DNA of 5,673 bases from Desulfobacterales bacterium (GTDB lineage: Bacteria; Desulfobacterota; Desulfobacteria; Desulfobacterales; JAUWMJ01), in NCBI GenBank assembly GCA_030613225.1, contig JAUWMJ010000234.1, positions 1 through 5,673 on the forward strand. The letters run 5' to 3'. Both the position numbers and the translations under genes were made by a program. Below, one piece after another: positions 4,414 through 5,673 of the stretch (the stretch's first letter is position 1; every line of letters starts with the position of its first letter). The notes beneath the pieces are model-generated. The model made no database searches. It worked only from the letters and a program-made list of their open reading frames with translations, and was not told the DNA's origin.

Positions 4414-5673
4414 TTACCTGTGTGAGCTCTTAATCTCCGCTTCCACCAATCGTATGAAATGATCCACTAAATAAAGCGGAAGTGAAAGCAGCTTAAATCG
4501 GCAACTGCCCCTGGCGGGAATTTTGGCGGTCACATCCATTTGTGAAGGCGGATTGGCATCGAACCTCACGGCCAGGTGTAGTCTCTTTTCAAACATCATC
4601 AGTTTAAGTGATCTCAGTGTTCCAGTTTTTCCCGCCTTCACTTCCACCGGAATGATTTTTCCGGCTACCGTGGTAACATAATCGACTTCGGCGGACGAAT
4701 TCTTTTTTTCCCTGTTCCAATAAAATAGCGCCGGAACTTCATCACCTGGGCCTGAATAGAGTAAATGCTGGCCGATAAACTGCTCAGTCGCCGGGCCATT
4801 GTTGACAAGCGACAACTTATTTTGCATATGAAAATCCGTAAGTTTTAATCCCAGGGCGTTGCATAAAAGGCCGATATCAAGAAAAAGCGGTTTGAAATCT
4901 TTTTCTTTAGCTTCGGCGCCAATCGGCAAACCGTTGCATGCGGAATGTACAACACGATTGATAAGGCGTGCCATTTCAAGCAGCTCAACGCAAACAGCCA
5001 GGTCCTTAGCCCTTTCTTCCCTGTCAATATGAGAATATTTTAACTTTTGGCCCACCATTCGGGGTATATTTACAAAAACCTTTCTCAATCGAAGTGGATT
5101 GATTCTACGGCGGTATTTTGCAAAATCATCGATAAACGTTTGCAAAATACTGCGCTGCTCTCTTAACACATCTTCCCAGTTCCGTTGTTCCTTGTAAGCG
5201 CAGACCACTGCCGGCATTCCACCGATGACATAGTAATCCCTGATGAGATTCATCAATTTGTTATGGATTGGCTGAGGTATTTCCTGCCCCATTTCATAGT
5301 CATGGAGAAAAGCGACTGCCGATTGCTCATTGTTGGCAAGGAGAAATTCTCCAAACGTCATCGGCCCCATGAACATGTATTCAATACGCCCCACCGGCAT
5401 CGAAAATTCGTGCTCCGCTAAAGAAAAATCAAGCAACGAGCCCGCGGTAATAATATGCAGCTCCGGTAATTTTTCATAGAAATAACGCAACTGGGCAAGG
5501 ATATTCGGTGCAGATTGAATTTCATCAAGAAAAAACAGGGTCTTTTGCGGAATAATTGGCTGGCCTTGATCAACTTCAATCATTCTAAGTACATCATTAA
5601 CCTCTTTGCCTGCAAATAACTGTTGTTTTTCCGGTGTCTCATCAAAATTAATTTCAACAAGGTTTTGGAAATT
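4414..5673 (-). CDS. AAA-type ATPase with DUF4143 domain, 5' end outside the window
   Basis: This is a second cytoplasmic P-loop ATPase of the AAA_14/DUF4143 family. The frame is open from the stop at 4414 to the window edge, giving 419 visible residues. The region upstream of the internal ATG at 5583 (NLVEINFDE at visible residues 4-12) is typical of the family, so that ATG is not the true start. Walker A should lie some tens of residues beyond the edge. Walker B LFFLDE is at visible residues 46-51 and the sensor-like TAGS at about 76-79. MPVGRIEYMFMGPMTFGEFL follows at about 92-111. The PD-(D/E)xK-like core is E329, D331, E344 and K346. It shares the FYEKLPELH, MPVGR, MVGQ, HSYH-like and EVKAGKTGTL blocks with the ATPase at 1562-2902 but is clearly diverged, so it is an old paralogue and not a recent duplication. 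No terminator is evident after the stop. Confidence 0.88.
   Translation of the reverse strand, partial: NFQNLVEINFDETPEKQQLFAGKEVNDVLRMIEVDQGQPIIPQKTLFFLDEIQSAPNILAQLRYFYEKLPELHIITAGSLLDFSLAEHEFSMPVGRIEYMFMGPMTFGEFLLANNEQSAVAFLHDYEMGQEIPQPIHNKLMNLIRDYYVIGGMPAVVCAYKEQRNWEDVLREQRSILQTFIDDFAKYRRRINPLRLRKVFVNIPRMVGQKLKYSHIDREERAKDLAVCVELLEMARLINRVVHSACNGLPIGAEAKEKDFKPLFLDIGLLCNALGLKLTDFHMQNKLSLVNNGPATEQFIGQHLLYSGPGDEVPALFYWNREKKNSSAEVDYVTTVAGKIIPVEVKAGKTGTLRSLKLMMFEKRLHLAVRFDANPPSQMDVTAKIPARGSCRFKLLSLPLYLVDHFIRLVEAEIKSSHR

Noticed and set aside
4845..5421. Open frames at 4845-5027 (minus) and 5185-5421 (plus) within the partial ATPase.
   Set aside because: Both are out of frame with conserved ATPase motifs and have low-complexity or unfamiliar translations.

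Overview
The window looks like an accessory or intergenic-rich stretch of an AT-leaning bacterial genome. I think a sulfate-reducer-type (Desulfobacterota/Desulfobacterales) bacterium is likely. This rests on the style of the small Cys-rich protein, the broken BamE-like/SHOCT protein, the paired AAA/DUF4143 ATPases and the GTAAAAAGT-type dispersed repeats. It is inference from memory and not proven by the sequence. Every gene I can support lies on the minus strand, so the biological order runs from high to low coordinates.

Layout, in transcription order. (1) 5673-4414: a DUF4143-type AAA ATPase whose 5' end, including Walker A, lies outside the window. (2) 4361-4063: a gene-free, nested, imperfect inverted-repeat element of about 300 bp that resembles a MITE. 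(3) 4055-3316: a VapBC-type toxin-antitoxin locus with a recognisable promoter, a palindrome over the -10 box, an intact AbrB-like VapB antitoxin and a broken vapC. The toxin gene carries a +1 frameshift and also has Asn in place of a conserved catalytic Asp. (4) 3315-2903: about 410 bp with no gene I can support. (5) 2902-1562: a complete second DUF4143-type AAA ATPase, a diverged paralogue of the first. (6) 1561-1297: repeat-rich DNA with a large imperfect palindrome and a good promoter. (7) 1296-756: a BamE/OmlA-like plus SHOCT protein split by a +1 frameshift in an A8 run, followed by three consecutive hairpins, the last of which is a classic rho-independent terminator. (8) 528-142: two small abutting genes of unknown function, the second encoding a six-cysteine protein. 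(9) 133-25: another short element bounded by perfect 11-bp inverted repeats.

The genes do not form an obvious pathway. The common thread is accessory or selfish content: two ATPases of a family often found in variable regions, a decayed toxin-antitoxin pair, two broken genes and at least three palindromic repeat elements. Both frameshifts are single extra bases in A/T homopolymers, so sequencing or assembly error must be excluded. The additional Asp-to-Asn change in VapC argues that at least this toxin is truly inactive. I do not see a clear new multi-gene system. The best leads are the nested inverted-repeat element at 4063-4361, the GTAAAAAGT repeat family, and the disarmed vapC beside an intact vapB.
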